A DNA stretch of 64,000 bases from Eudorina sp. 2006-703-Eu-15 (GCA_003117195.1 BDSI01000141.1:236531-300530), one strand, 5' to 3'. Shown: positions 31,686 to 41,656, counted from the first letter of the stretch. The notes: generated from the sequence alone by a model not told the origin. A program made the numbers and translations.

Positions 31686-33234
31686 CTACACGAATACTCG
31701 GCTATCCGCCCCCTTGGAGCTGCTCAGAACCTTGACAACGGGCGCGCTGTCGCACAACTGCTTCGTCAGGGCCAGGAATCTCTTGTACTCGGCGCCTCCC
31801 GTCAGCTGCCCGAAGTTGGGCGGCGGCACTTCCAGTCGCGCGTAGAACGCGTCCCACAGCCGGCCCACCCACGAACGGCAAGCCGCCTCCCATTCCTGGC
31901 TGTACGGGATGACACGCACCCTCGTTTGCTCCATGGTGTACTCCAGGAGTATGCACTCCGTCGTGCACGTGGCCAGCATCCCGAGCTGCACTTGCGCATA
32001 GTACGTGGGGGACAACGCGGTGGCGAACTGCTTAAACGGTGCGTACTTGTAGCCTTCTTCAGCACCCGGCCTGTTCTCTCCCTGCTGCACGTGCACGTAG
32101 GGGAACCGGGACTTGTACTCCGTGAGCACGTTGCGTGTCCACAACTGGCGTCCCGAGCGGCATGCCACTTCCAGGAGGCCGTCGGGCGAGGCGCCCATAG
32201 GCGGGACTCCCTCCGTCTGGGCCAATGTGACGAAGCCTTGCTCCTTCAGGGTCCAGGAGGTCGCCATCTCAAAGCCAGGAATCTCCTTCAGATGCTGCAG
32301 CAGCACCCACTCACAGTTCGCCTCGTGTGTGTGGCCCCACTGGAGTGCAGGGCTCCTGTTACCGGTACACGGCCGGCCGGCCAGGGTGTCCACCACCTGC
32401 TGAACCTGGCTGCGGCCCGTTGTGGACATCGAGGTGCCCAGCTGTGTCGCCGACTCCGGTTCCGTGAACCCCAGGTACGCGCCTAGCATGCTTCCCGTCA
32501 ACACTCCTAGTCGCATGGCGTGCCACAGTCGCGACCCTTGCGGGATAGACTGCTGCAGCTGAAGCCGGAACCCTGGTCCGAGTGTGGGCAGGAGTCCGTG
32601 TGACAACGCCTGGCTTGTCCTCCTGCTGCCGTGTGACTCGGTACTTGCTGCCTGTTTCCAGCTCCAGGTCGGCGATAAAGGACTCGGTGGCCGCCCAGTC
32701 AGGAAGGCTGGCGTGGATGGATTGGTCGTGGGGCATGATGACACGGTCGCGCAGCTGGCAGCAGCATTTCGGGAGGCGCTCAGCCCCATCGGTGCGGGTG
32801 ACCCGTGGGCCGTCGTCCGACCTGCCACTTGCCGTCGCCGGGAACCACTCTTCGACTTTTGCCTGGTAATCGGCAAGGAACCTCGCTCCTCTGCATGACG
32901 GCGCGCGCGGGTGTAAACGAGCTGCATCGCGCGACGCGCACCCTCTGGAGTGAACCCTTGCAGTACCGGCTTACTTGTCTTTGAAACAGAGCAGCAGCCG
33001 TTCGAGCTCCGCTCTGCTTGTAACAACTGGCTGGTCGTATTCCCTATTGCTAGCCTTGCCGGTGCCAAGAAACTTCGCTGTTGGCAGCGAGACACCCTTC
33101 TGCTTGTACGTGCGAAGGTACTCGCGAAGTTTGTCGTCCTTAACCTTTGGGAACTGGTAACGAAGAATATCTATCGCTTTAATGCCCCTATCGTCTTTGG
33201 TAACGGAATGGCGCTCGTGAATGCACGGGTCCAT
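31686..33234 (-). CDS. YqaJ / lambda-exonuclease-type nuclease of a TIR element
   Basis: Predicted PD-(D/E)xK exonuclease of the YqaJ (phage recombination exonuclease) fold. The start is the ATG at 33234 (MDPCIHERHSVTKDDRGIKA). Exon 1 is 33234-32975 (donor GTAAGC). Exon 2 most likely begins at 32890 (84-bp intron, phases agree) and reads GARFLADYQAKVEEWFPATA. The frame changes between about 32560 and 32620, by a short intron or a frameshift, and the last part is open to the stop at 31686. Core motifs there: LTGSMLGAYLGF, GHTHEANCEWVLLQHL with the helix Glu, MGASPDGLLEV (32181-32198) with the metal Asp, TEYKSRF (E-x-K, near 32110), and YYAQVQLGMLATC, a YqaJ hallmark. Activity on DNA ends is inferred from family. 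Start and exon 2 boundaries are moderately sure. Confidence 0.75.
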
Positions 33235-33316
33235 GGTCAGCAATTCGCGCGCAAAAGTCAAACATGAGTTGTTACAAAACAAACAAAATTACAACCAGAC
33301 TTTGCTGCTCTTTTGA

Positions 33317-33422
33317 ATGTAATTGAAGGTGTTCAAAATGGTTGAGTCTGCACGGAGAACGAGGCCATTTTTTGCGGTCGGTACGGCGGTGACCCCCTGC
33401 CAGCCTTCTGAAAATATCGTCG
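33317..33422 (-). repeat. Right terminal inverted repeat (106 bp)
   Basis: Identical in reverse complement to 31335-31440. It ends 82 bp upstream of the start codon of the internal gene, so the promoter lies in or next to this TIR (inference). Confidence 0.9.
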
Positions 33423-33555
33423 CCCTACCTGCAACCCGTTTTCCCGTGTCCTAAACATAACTACATACTTGTGTAACGATATGAACTTCAATTACCTTCA
33501 TTAGTTACACGTAGGGGCTTTCTGGCCGCTTTTTCTTGTCCGCAAGCTTCGTAGC

Positions 33556-34215
33556 ATGGCTACTGTTGTTCTTGACCTTGAGCGTTGGAGCAATCCTTGG
33601 CTCCTTGATGATAGTAGCAAGAAGACATTTGAGACTCAGCAGGAGTTTCAGGCCGTCATGTAGAAGTATCGTCATGCAGCCGATCACTCTTTGAAGTATG
33701 ATGGCGTCCGCGATTACAATGCGTCTGCAGCAATATGGAAGCCAATGGATCTACCTACAGGCTCCTTCACGCTTCTGGATGTCTTCAGCACCGTCGACCT
33801 GGACTGTACGGATGGCGCACGGCTCAGCGCTTACATTCCAAGCGGCCGCATTCTGGATCTGGTTGCTGGTGAACGCAGAGCGGTAATCCTCTTATAAGCC
33901 AGGAGAATCTGTTGCTTGCTGCTACAGCTCCAATCATTAAGAGCCGCACAGAGCTACAGAGCATGTACCGTGACAATCTTGCGGGACAGGCGGCCAGCAG
34001 TCAAGGAGCAATGGACCAACCTCGCAGCGCCGTCAGACAGCTTTCGAAAGAACGGTGACTGCACTAGACCTCCCCCAACAGCAGCAACTGTTGAGCGCTG
34101 CACTGCCACCGTTCCTGCCGAACTCCAGCATGTTGGCGTTCGGCGGAGCACCAGGTCGCCTTGGGGGCGGTCAACGGCCTCAGCAGCAGCAGCATTCTTT
34201 GACGTTTGGGTAGTA
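33556..34215 (+). pseudogene. Broken unrecognised ORF
   Basis: From ATG 33556 a coding-like frame (ATVVLDLERWSNPWLLDD) runs to an in-frame TAG at 33661-33663, then continues in the same frame (YDGVRDYNASAAIWKPMDLP, then GSFTLLDVFSTVDLDCTDGA) to TAA at 33895. Further coding-like pieces follow in shifted frames (SRTELQSMYRDNLAGQAASS near 33945 and LPQQQQLLSAALPPFLPN near 34070). The sequence is lower in GC than host genes. It looks like a decayed gene or transposon ORF of about 220 residues. No family recognised. Confidence 0.5.
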
Positions 34216-34510
34216 ATTCGCCCTATTCGCCCCTCGCGCATTGCCAGGGAACAGGGCAGTGGTAGCAAGCTACTGCCATGTGCGCACGATTCGGATTTCT
34301 TCTGTGTTTGCCGGGTTTCGTCTGATGTTCGGGTAGTGATTCGCCCCCTCGCGCATTGCCAGGGAACAGGGCTGTGGTAGCAAGCTACTTCCATGTGCGC
34401 ACGATTCGGATTTCTTCTGTGTTTGCCGGGTTTCGTCTGATGTTCGGGTAGTGATTCGCCCCCTCGCGCATTGCCAGGGAACAGGGCTGTGGTAGCAAGC
34501 TACGGCCATG
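34200..34510 (+). repeat. Satellite array A: 122-bp unit, about 2.5 copies
   Basis: Units beginning ttcgccccctcgcgcattgc recur at about 34220, 34340 and 34455, nearly identical, each containing gcaagctact and catgtgcgcacgattcggat. Confidence 0.9.
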
Positions 34511-34635
34511 TGCGCACGATTCGGATTTCTTCCTTATTTGCCGGGATTTTCGCCCGGTTGCGTGTCATTTTTGGGCTTACGAAGGATTCTGCATTCAGAT
34601 CGGGTGCATAATCTGATGCCTTTCCATGTAAGTAA

Positions 34636-35112
34636 GTCATGGAGCCCTTCGAGACCGGATACGTCCAAATGCGACAGTCACCGATCGTCCTACAAATGCA
34701 ACCATAGCAAAATTACGTCATAAGAATGGTGTGCTCCAAGTTTTGGGGCGAAATTCGGAGTGTCGATCTTGAGGGTAGTGGCCTCCGACGGCCCTAAGCA
34801 CGGGCCTTGGAGCCCTTCGAAACCGGATACGTCCAAATGCGACAGTCACCGATCGCCCTAAAAATGCAACCATAGCATAATTACGTCATAAGAATGGTGT
34901 GCTCCAATTTTGGGGGCGAAATTCGGAGTGTCGATTTTGAGGGTAGTGGCCTCCGACGGCCCGAAGGACGGGGCCTTGGAGCCCTTCGAGACCGGATACG
35001 TCCAAATGCGACAGTCATCGATCGCCCTAAAAATGCAACCATAGCATAATTACGTCATAAGGTGTGCTCCAATTTTGGGGGCGAAATTCGGAGTGTCGAT
35101 TTTGAGGGTAGT
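34636..35112 (+). repeat. Satellite array B: about 170-bp unit, three copies
   Basis: Units beginning ttggagcccttcgaraccgg recur at about 34636, 34806 and 34976, with gcgacagtcaycgatcg and gcgaaattcggagtgtcgat inside. The third copy lacks a few internal bases. Confidence 0.9.
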
Positions 35113-35131
35113 CGGAGGCCCGAAGGACAGT

Positions 35132-35243
35132 AAGGAAACGGCCCCAGAAGTGGGCTCGGTGCGCGCACCGAAAAATGACACGGTTTCTGGGCTCGGTGCG
35201 CGCACCGATCCGTGCGCGCACCGAGCCCAGTTTCACGGATGTG
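35132..35243 (+). repeat. Outer 112-bp inverted repeat, left arm, with GC hairpins
   Basis: Identical to the reverse complement of 41490-41601. It holds three copies of a self-complementary core, ctcggtgcgcgcaccgag or close variants, separated by aaaatgacacggtttc. A diverged third copy lies at about 37048-37110 in the orientation of the right arm. Confidence 0.85.
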
Positions 35244-35324
35244 CGTCGTGACCGCACTAGTCTCTATAGATCAATAAACGTAATATTGGCACTAAGAATG
35301 AAGATTCCACAGGTGCCTCCCAAC

Positions 35325-36290
35325 AGGCACATGGCACGTCCCAGCTTGATCCCATGGCCCCCCACTGGGATGCAACTTAGCGCCACGACGGCCCGCCGCC
35401 GAGCCGCATCGCCACACCCGCCATCCCAGGGCTGTGTTATGACTATGCGGACCACTGGGACGTGTCAGAACGGAAATCCGATCAGGCACGGCGATAGGGC
35501 GGGCCGTGGGGCACATGGCACGTCCCAGCTTGATCCCATGGCCCCCCACTGGGATGCAACTTAGCCCCACGACGGCCCGCCGCCGAGCCGCATCGCCACA
35601 CCCGCCATCCCAGGGCTGTGTTATGACTATGCGGACCACTGGGACGTGTCAGAACGGAAATCCGATCAGGCACGGCGATAGGGCGGGCCGTGGGGCACAT
35701 GGCACGTCCCAGCTTGATCCCATGGCCCCCCACTGGGATGCAACTTATTAGCCCCACGACGGCCCGCCGCCGAGCCGCATCGCCACACCCGCCATCCCAG
35801 GGCTGTGTTATGACTATGCGGACCACTGGGACGTGTCAGAACGGAAATCCGATCAGGCACGGCGATAGGGCGGGCCGTGGGGCACATGGCACGTCCCAGC
35901 TTGATCCCATGGCCCCCCACTGGGATGCAACTTAGCCCCACGACGGCCCGCCGCCGAGCCGCATCGCCACACCCGCCATCCCAGGGCTGTGTTATGACTA
36001 TGCGGACCACTGGGACGTGTCAGAACGGAAATCCGATCAGGCACGGCGATAGGGCGGGCCGCGGGGCACATGGCACGTCCCAGCCTGTTCCCATGCCCCC
36101 CCACTGGGATGCAACTTAGCCCCACGACGGCCCGCCGCCGAGCCGCATCACCACACCCGCCATCCCAGGGCTGTGTTATCAATGCGGACCACTGGGACGT
36201 GTCAGAACGGAAATCCGATCAGGCACGGCGATGGGGCGGGCCTTGCGGCACATGGCACGTCCCAGCCTGTTCCCATGCCCCCGCCCACAA
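35325..36290 (+). repeat. Satellite array C: 184-bp unit, about 5.2 copies
   Basis: The phrase atggcacgtcccagc recurs at 35331, 35515, 35699, 35886, 36070 and 36252. Spacings are 184, 184, 187, 184 and 182 bp; the 187 is caused by a 3-bp insertion. Copies are nearly identical, and the last differs most. Confidence 0.95.
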
Positions 36291-37168
36291 TGCAGTCTAC
36301 GCCCCGCCCTGTCTCCTTGCTTGCGCGGATCGCCATTCGGACACGGACCAGGGATGTATAATTGTTCTTCATGTCTGCGGTGGCGCCGGGGCAGGCTCTG
36401 ACGCATGGCAAACGGCCCAGTTGGCCTGGTCCTCTTAACGCCAACAAGGGTCCGTCAATTGTCATTGATATGGTTTGGGAGCCAAGTCGGGACATCGTGG
36501 GAGAGGCCGGGCGTTGCGTTTTCCGCTCGGACGCGACATCGCCTTTGTTTTGCCCTCTCGATCGCACACTATCCCAAATGAGCTCAGGACTTCCCTTTGC
36601 GTAAAAGAGTGGTTTGCTCGTTTGCATGCATGCTTGTGCGGGAGGTGGACAGGAACCAGTCAACTGAGCCTTCTCCTTCTTGTACTTGTACTTCTTACTG
36701 GAACAATGCACGCAAGAAACGTTTGAATCAGGTCAATCATGCAAATGCCGTCGAGGCTTTCCACGCAAGCCAAAGCTGAGCAAAGCTGTCGATGGCATTC
36801 GCTGGGACCAAAGTCCGCTTGTCCACGCCAAAGCTTGCGCACATTCCAGCTGATCGACTTAATAACGAATTCAGTCTTCATCTGCAACCAAATCCCAGGC
36901 CTTTCATGGCGAGCAAGTTTACTATACATCATGTCGAACCCCCTTTGCCGGGTTTATTTGTATCCTGGTATACCATTATTCAGTCCAGTAATAATGTCAA
37001 TCTTACATTCACGGATCTATAGAGACTAGGTGTGCGGACACGAGGCGGATCCGTGGAACTTGGCTCGGTGCGCGCACGGATTGGTGCGCGCACGGAGCCG
37101 TGTTTTGTGGCCTCCCATCCCCACCCGGTGCCTGCTGGGAGCAATCTGCGGAAATCGCCGATCTGATG
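36290..37168. other. Interior of the miniature element, no gene recognised
   Basis: Lower-GC sequence with frames of 75-170 codons on both strands but no recognisable domain. A minus-strand frame at 36660-36932 has a mixed composition but no conserved motif that I can identify. Confidence 0.4.
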
Positions 37169-37203
37169 GCCAATATTATATTTATTGATTTTTGGAGACT
37201 AGC

Positions 37204-37218
37204 GCGGGCACTGCACAC
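37204..37218 (+). repeat. 15-bp direct repeat, left copy (candidate target duplication)
   Basis: gcgggcactgcacac, repeated exactly at 41478-41492 and bracketing the 4.26-kb inverted-repeat element. Confidence 0.7.
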
Positions 37219-37639
37219 CCACCCGGCCAAATGGGCAAAGTAGTTGGGCAAAGTAGTTATGGGCACAGCACGGTTCACTGTAACGAATGGGCAAAGTAGT
37301 TGCAGAATGGGCAAAGTAGTTGTACCGCGAACCGCCAAAATCAAAATGAAAACTTAAGCAAGCAGAAAGCACCACAATATACAACACCAACAGCAAGAAA
37401 CGTATCTCAACATATGTATAACTTATCGGGAAATGTAAGTGATTGACTCAGAGCGCAAGCATATTGTTGATGCTTGGCCGCTGGAGGGGGACTGACTTTT
37501 GAATCGAGGGGGTTTGGATTGCGCGGACACGGACTGTTATATCATACTTCCGTGGTAAGTAAGGCGTATCAGGGCGCAGCAGCAATTGGTAAACGTCAGC
37601 TTTGTACGTTACTCCCATAATGTTTAGAAGAGAACGGAT

Positions 37640-38140
37640 ACTGCATATAGGGCAGGTGTGGCGGCTATTGATTTGAAGCTCGTCTGTGCGTAATCACGAA
37701 GATGGAGAAGCAAGGTGTCAGTTTGAACATGGAGTACTACACGCCCTGACACCCCGAACAGATAAGGGTAAATTACAGTTCCGCGGGGGTTGGACCGAGC
37801 GCCGCAAAAGACGCTAGAGGCGCCCAACAGACTGCAGTGACCGCCACGGAGATCGAAACTAGGCGCGCATGCGAAAGAGCAGTGAATGTGTCCCACATAT
37901 GGTACCTGCGTTGACGGCCTCGCTCGATGGCCGCCACGGCCGCCAAAACCACCACATCCACCCGGCGGGGCGACCACGAACCACGAGTAGCGGGCAAACA
38001 CAGCGTCCAGGGAGACCACATCAGTCCCCATCGAAGCCCCCATCTCTTCGCGCAACGACCGCGCAACAAAACAATCCCAGCAATCCCAGAACAAGCGCCG
38101 AACCCAACACACACCACGCCCAGTGACAGGGGCGCCACAG
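37640..38140 (-). pseudogene. Decayed L1-type LINE fragment
   Basis: On the minus strand, FARYSWFVVAPPGG and, in a shifted frame, VDVVVLAAVAAIERGRQ correspond to VWLAMPPVGV and VWDVVVLAATSAMETGRR of the LINE at 20.5-21.8 kb, in the same order. At least one frameshift is present. It lies inside the 4.26-kb inverted-repeat element. Confidence 0.45.
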
Positions 38141-38164
38141 GGCATTTCGTTGCCGCCCATAGGC

Positions 38165-38300
38165 TAGCACACTGCTCCCTCGCGGCTTGGTGTGATCCGC
38201 GATGCCATGCACACCTACGAGCTCTCTTGGCCCGTTGGAACACCCGGTCGGGATACGGGTCCACCTTGTAACGGTTACATTACATTACAACGAGTCGCCA
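38165..38300 (+). mobile_element. Retroelement 3' module with simple tail
   Basis: cacctacgagct followed by ggcccgttggaacacccggt and gggatacgggt (38212-38262) matches 29650-29697 almost exactly, and is followed by a simple ttgtaa/cattacatt tail. It is consistent with the 3' end of a SINE or a LINE inserted in plus orientation. Confidence 0.5.
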
Positions 38301-39069
38301 CATTGGTTCCTTGTGGTAGTTCTCCCTGCGCAGCTTCCACAAGCCAGGGCAGACAGCGGGACCGGTTGAGGACCATACGCATTCACAATAGAGTCCTTGT
38401 TCCGGGCCGCGAGCTCATGAAGGGACGAGCAACTGCTACACCATTGAGTACCTCCCGAGCGGCCGCCACCCAGCGAGGTAGCCGAGGACGCCTCGCAGGC
38501 AGGATGCGACGTCGCAACTCAAGGCCACCAGGCAGCCGCCAGGATTGCGGGGTTGCCCCAGGTAGCCAGGATGCATGAGACGTCACATGTCTCTGAAACC
38601 CTTCCGAGCCATGGACCCATCAGGATTCCCAACCCCGCCCCTTGCCCATCTCTAACCATTCCGTAGGTGCCTTAAGTGTCAAACCCTGATGGTCAAAATC
38701 TTAACCCATGCTGTCCTGGTGTGCACCCCTCCAAGTGCCACCCTTCAGTCCAAGTTCCGATTGTGTGCCCGGCCCTTGTCTCGCGCCTGGTATCATATTC
38801 CGTGTCAATGCCGTCTTTACCCGTTCCATGTACTGTTTCGCCTGCTTTCTGCCCAGCCCCTTTTTCCCACCAAGCTTGGCACTTTTGGGTAAACATGTCA
38901 TGAACGGCCGTAGACTAATGCCTGGTTATGGCGCAGCTATTGCCTGTTCCGTAAGACAATTGTGGTAGCATGCGTGGTGCCAAGAATCGATGGAGCATTA
39001 TCAACTGTCACATGTTCTCTCTGAATCTGGTTGCCGTACAGGTACTATGGTGGGCGGCTAATAGCTTCA

Positions 39070-39715
39070 AGTGCACGTTGTCATCGTTCTCAGCGCAACA
39101 AAAAGCATCGGACTACATGTCTATCTAAAATTGGCCATCGGCACCCTCCAGCCCGGATGGGGCTCAGGGCCCGGCTTGGAGCCTTCCCGAAGTGACCCCC
39201 CGGAAACGCGCCGCGCCGTATCTCCACAATGCCGTCGAATCCAGCGACGCCACCCGCATCATCGTTCTCACCGCAACAAAAAGCATCGGACTACATGTCT
39301 ATCTAAAATTGGCCATCGGCACCCTCCAGCCCGGATGGGGCTCAGGGCCCGGCTTGGAGCCTTCCCAAAGTGACCCCCTGGAAACGCGCCGCGCCGTATC
39401 TCCACAACGCCGTCGAATCCAGCGACGCCACCCGCATCATCGTTCTCACCGCAACAAAAAGCACCGGACTACATGTCTATCTAAAATTGGCCATCGGCAC
39501 CCTCCAGCCCGGATGGGGCTCAGGGCCCGGCTTGGAGCCTTCCCAAAGTGACCCCCCGGAAACGCGCCGCGCCGTATCTCCACAATGCCGTCGAATCCAG
39601 CGACGCCACCCGCATCATCGTTCTCAGCGCAACAAAAAGCATCGGACTACATGTCTATCTAAAATTGGCCATCGGCACCCTCCAGCCCGGATGGGGCTCA
39701 ACCCGGACACCAACA
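39070..39715 (+). repeat. Satellite array D: 178-bp unit, about 3.6 copies
   Basis: atcgttctcascgcaacaaa recurs at about 39082, 39260, 39438 and 39616, a 178-bp period with very few substitutions. The array remains open in one frame, but the repeated peptide looks like a by-product of the repeat. Confidence 0.95.
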
Positions 39716-40836
39716 ATGACTAAAATGGCGTGCACAATAATGCCCTTTGCGGTTCCATGCTTACCAGGCAAGCAGTGATTGCTGGCTATGGCGACCAAGT
39801 GCTTGCTGACGGCACCGGAACGGCGACCTCCGTGGTCCTGGTGGACCGTCTTCTTGTGGACACATTCCCCGATGAACTCCACCTGCAGCTCCGTGGTCTT
39901 GTCCCACACCTGGCCCACTATTGCGACTGCTCCGCATCTAAGGGAAATCATTACCAAATTCAGCAAGCAACGGAGGGCTGTGAGGTGGCTTTCCGATACG
40001 GCAATCAGGTTTGGAAGAGGAGGCGAGGGAGAGGGTGGACGGCGGGCACACTGCTGCTTCCGCGCCACTGTTTTGATTGAGGTGCGTGCGATCATTGAAG
40101 ATGACACCCCTCAAGAATGAAACCTTGAGGTAAGCCCGAAACGCAAGGCGTTACCCGTCCCTTGCAGACCCTAGAGTTCCACCCCCTCAAGTAGCCGTCC
40201 AGCGAGGTACACCGTCCGTCGGGTTTGTGGAACGAGGTTTCCCCGCAGAATTGCCGAGGTTTCCCCGCAGAAACCTCGGCACTTCGGCTGAGGACAAGCC
40301 AACCGGTATGCTATTGCTAAATGGTAGGAGCACTTGCCGACTTACATTCCGTTGTCTGTGCTCTTGTGCATGCAGACGAAGACGGCGGCAAAACGGTACT
40401 TGTGAAATATGGCCGGACGACGAGCATCATTCCTTTTCTCCTTATAGACAAGCAAGCGTCCACCATACTTCACATTTAGATCAGGCCTGGCCTTGATGTG
40501 TTCTTTGTGGCCAAGCTGCGGTGCGAACCACCCAGGAAATTTGCCCTCTAAGGTAAGGTTGGTGACGAGAAGATCGCAAGCGCTCTGGTCGAGTGTAGAA
40601 TCGTTCTTAAAGAGAGATGATACAGTACTAGGATATTTAAGGGAAGCTGGTTCGAAGCTGAATGTCTCAGGGATCGAGAAACGCAAAAACTGTTCGTCCC
40701 CTACTTGCTCTACAATGATTCCCTCGGGTAAAGAAGTATTCAATGCAAGGCGTATGTCACCCTCGTTAGCAGTTGCTCTATCATGAATATGGCTGACGGC
40801 TAGACGATCCCTTTCAAGTTCAGGGGGTATTGACAT
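39700..40836 (-). CDS. Unrecognised two-exon gene inside the 4.26-kb element
   Basis: Exon 1 runs from ATG 40836 to about 40346, where a GTAAGT donor follows (complement of 40340-40345). It encodes SIPPELERDRLAVSHIHDRA, then EQVGDEQFLRFSIPETFSFE and WFAPQLGHKEHIKARPDLNV. A downstream minus-strand frame (about 40107 to 39700) reads AIVGQVWDKTTELQVEFIGE and CVHKKTVHQDHGG and probably belongs to the same gene, but the acceptor and junction phase were not fixed. The 3' end overlaps the last satellite D copy. Its place between long inverted repeats suggests an element-encoded protein (inference). No transposase or nuclease motif recognised. Confidence 0.45.
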
Positions 40837-41477
40837 ATTATGATGAACGCCATAGCACTACTTATAATCTAATATGGACTCCCAAATTATTAGGTATCGG
40901 CTTAGCGAGTTCATACAAGCGCGATGTGCGTTCTACCATTTTACATTGCTCCGAATCCCAGAGTTCCTTGTGCCTGGCATATCACAGAATTCTTCTGTCA
41001 TGTACGTGTGAATTTTGAATCATACATTCAACAATCTTTGCCGCTCCCAGGTAACACCTCAAACCAATGGATGGCCGATGCCACACCCGCTGCTCCTCTC
41101 CCGTCTGTGTCCTCCTTCCTCTACCTATCCTGCGCATGTGCTGTATAGAGAAGGCTACGCTGAGCATGCGGTGACACAACTAAGTGTCCCCTTCCCCCAT
41201 TACCTTCCCGTCGAAGAGCATCAACAATATGCTTGCGCTCTGAATCAACCACTTACATTTCCGGATGAATTGCATAGGTATTGACATACGTGACAGGCGT
41301 TTCTTGCTGTTGGTGTTGTATATTGTGGTGCTTTCTGCTTGCTTAAGTTTTCATTTTGATTTTGGCGGTTCGCGGTACAACTACTTTGCCCATTCTGCAA
41401 CTACTTTGCCCATTCGTTACAGTGAACCGTGCTGTGCCCATAACTACTTTGCCCAACTACTTTGCCCATTTGGCCAG

Positions 41478-41492
41478 GCGGGCACTGCACAC
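41478..41492 (+). repeat. 15-bp direct repeat, right copy (candidate target duplication)
   Basis: gcgggcactgcacac, exact match to 37204-37218. Its last three bases overlap the outer 112-bp inverted repeat. Confidence 0.7.
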
Positions 41493-41601
41493 ATCCGTGA
41501 AACTGGGCTCGGTGCGCGCACGGATCGGTGCGCGCACCGAGCCCAGAAACCGTGTCATTTTTCGGTGCGCGCACCGAGCCCACTTCTGGGGCCGTTTCCT
41601 T
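41490..41601 (-). repeat. Outer 112-bp inverted repeat, right arm
   Basis: Reverse complement is identical to 35132-35243. It directly abuts the point where the DIRS RT frame is cut (about 41650). Confidence 0.85.
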
Positions 41602-41656
41602 CCTCCCGAAGGACGGCCTTTGACCATGTGCCAGCAAGGGGACGCGAACACTTGTA

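Larger units (their letters stand above)
31335..33422. mobile_element. DNA transposon-like element with 106-bp perfect TIRs and a YqaJ nuclease gene
   Basis: The left end 31335-31440 and the reverse complement of the right end 33317-33422 are identical over 106 bp, starting cgacgatattttcagaaggc. Total length is 2088 bp. The only recognisable gene inside is the minus-strand YqaJ-type exonuclease (31686-33234). No transposase-like catalytic triad was recognised. The flanks do not show a convincing target-site duplication. A solo end of the same family is at 19954-20033. Confidence 0.85.
35257..37202. mobile_element. Miniature inverted-repeat element containing the 184-bp satellite
   Basis: The left end 35257-35290 (ctagtctctatagatcaata...) and the reverse complement of the right end 37169-37202 agree at about 27 of 34 positions. 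A second internal copy of the terminus is at about 37008-37028. No ORF with recognisable function lies inside. CTAG at the tips may be part of the element or a duplicated target (undecided). Confidence 0.5.
37219..41477. mobile_element. 4.26-kb inverted-repeat element with internal GGGCAAAGTAGTTG repeats
   Basis: Left arm about 37225-37468 and right arm about 41212-41475 are nearly perfect inverted repeats of about 245 bp. Each arm carries four copies of gggcaaagtagttg-type motifs, then gcgaaccgccaaaatcaaaatg, and an inner end at gcatattgttgatgc. The element is bracketed by an exact 15-bp direct repeat (37204-37218 and 41478-41492). Inside are an L1 fragment, a 178-bp satellite, and a two-exon minus-strand gene of unknown function. 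Confidence 0.75.

Noticed and set aside
35325..36290. CRISPR array
   Set aside because: Units of 184 bp are contiguous with no alternating unique spacers, and there are no cas genes; this is satellite DNA in a eukaryotic context. The same holds for the 122-, 170-, 178- and 34-bp arrays.
39071..39778. Overlapping plus-strand ORFs with a repeated peptide
   Set aside because: They are the 178-bp satellite read in frame; the repeated peptide has no independent support as a gene.
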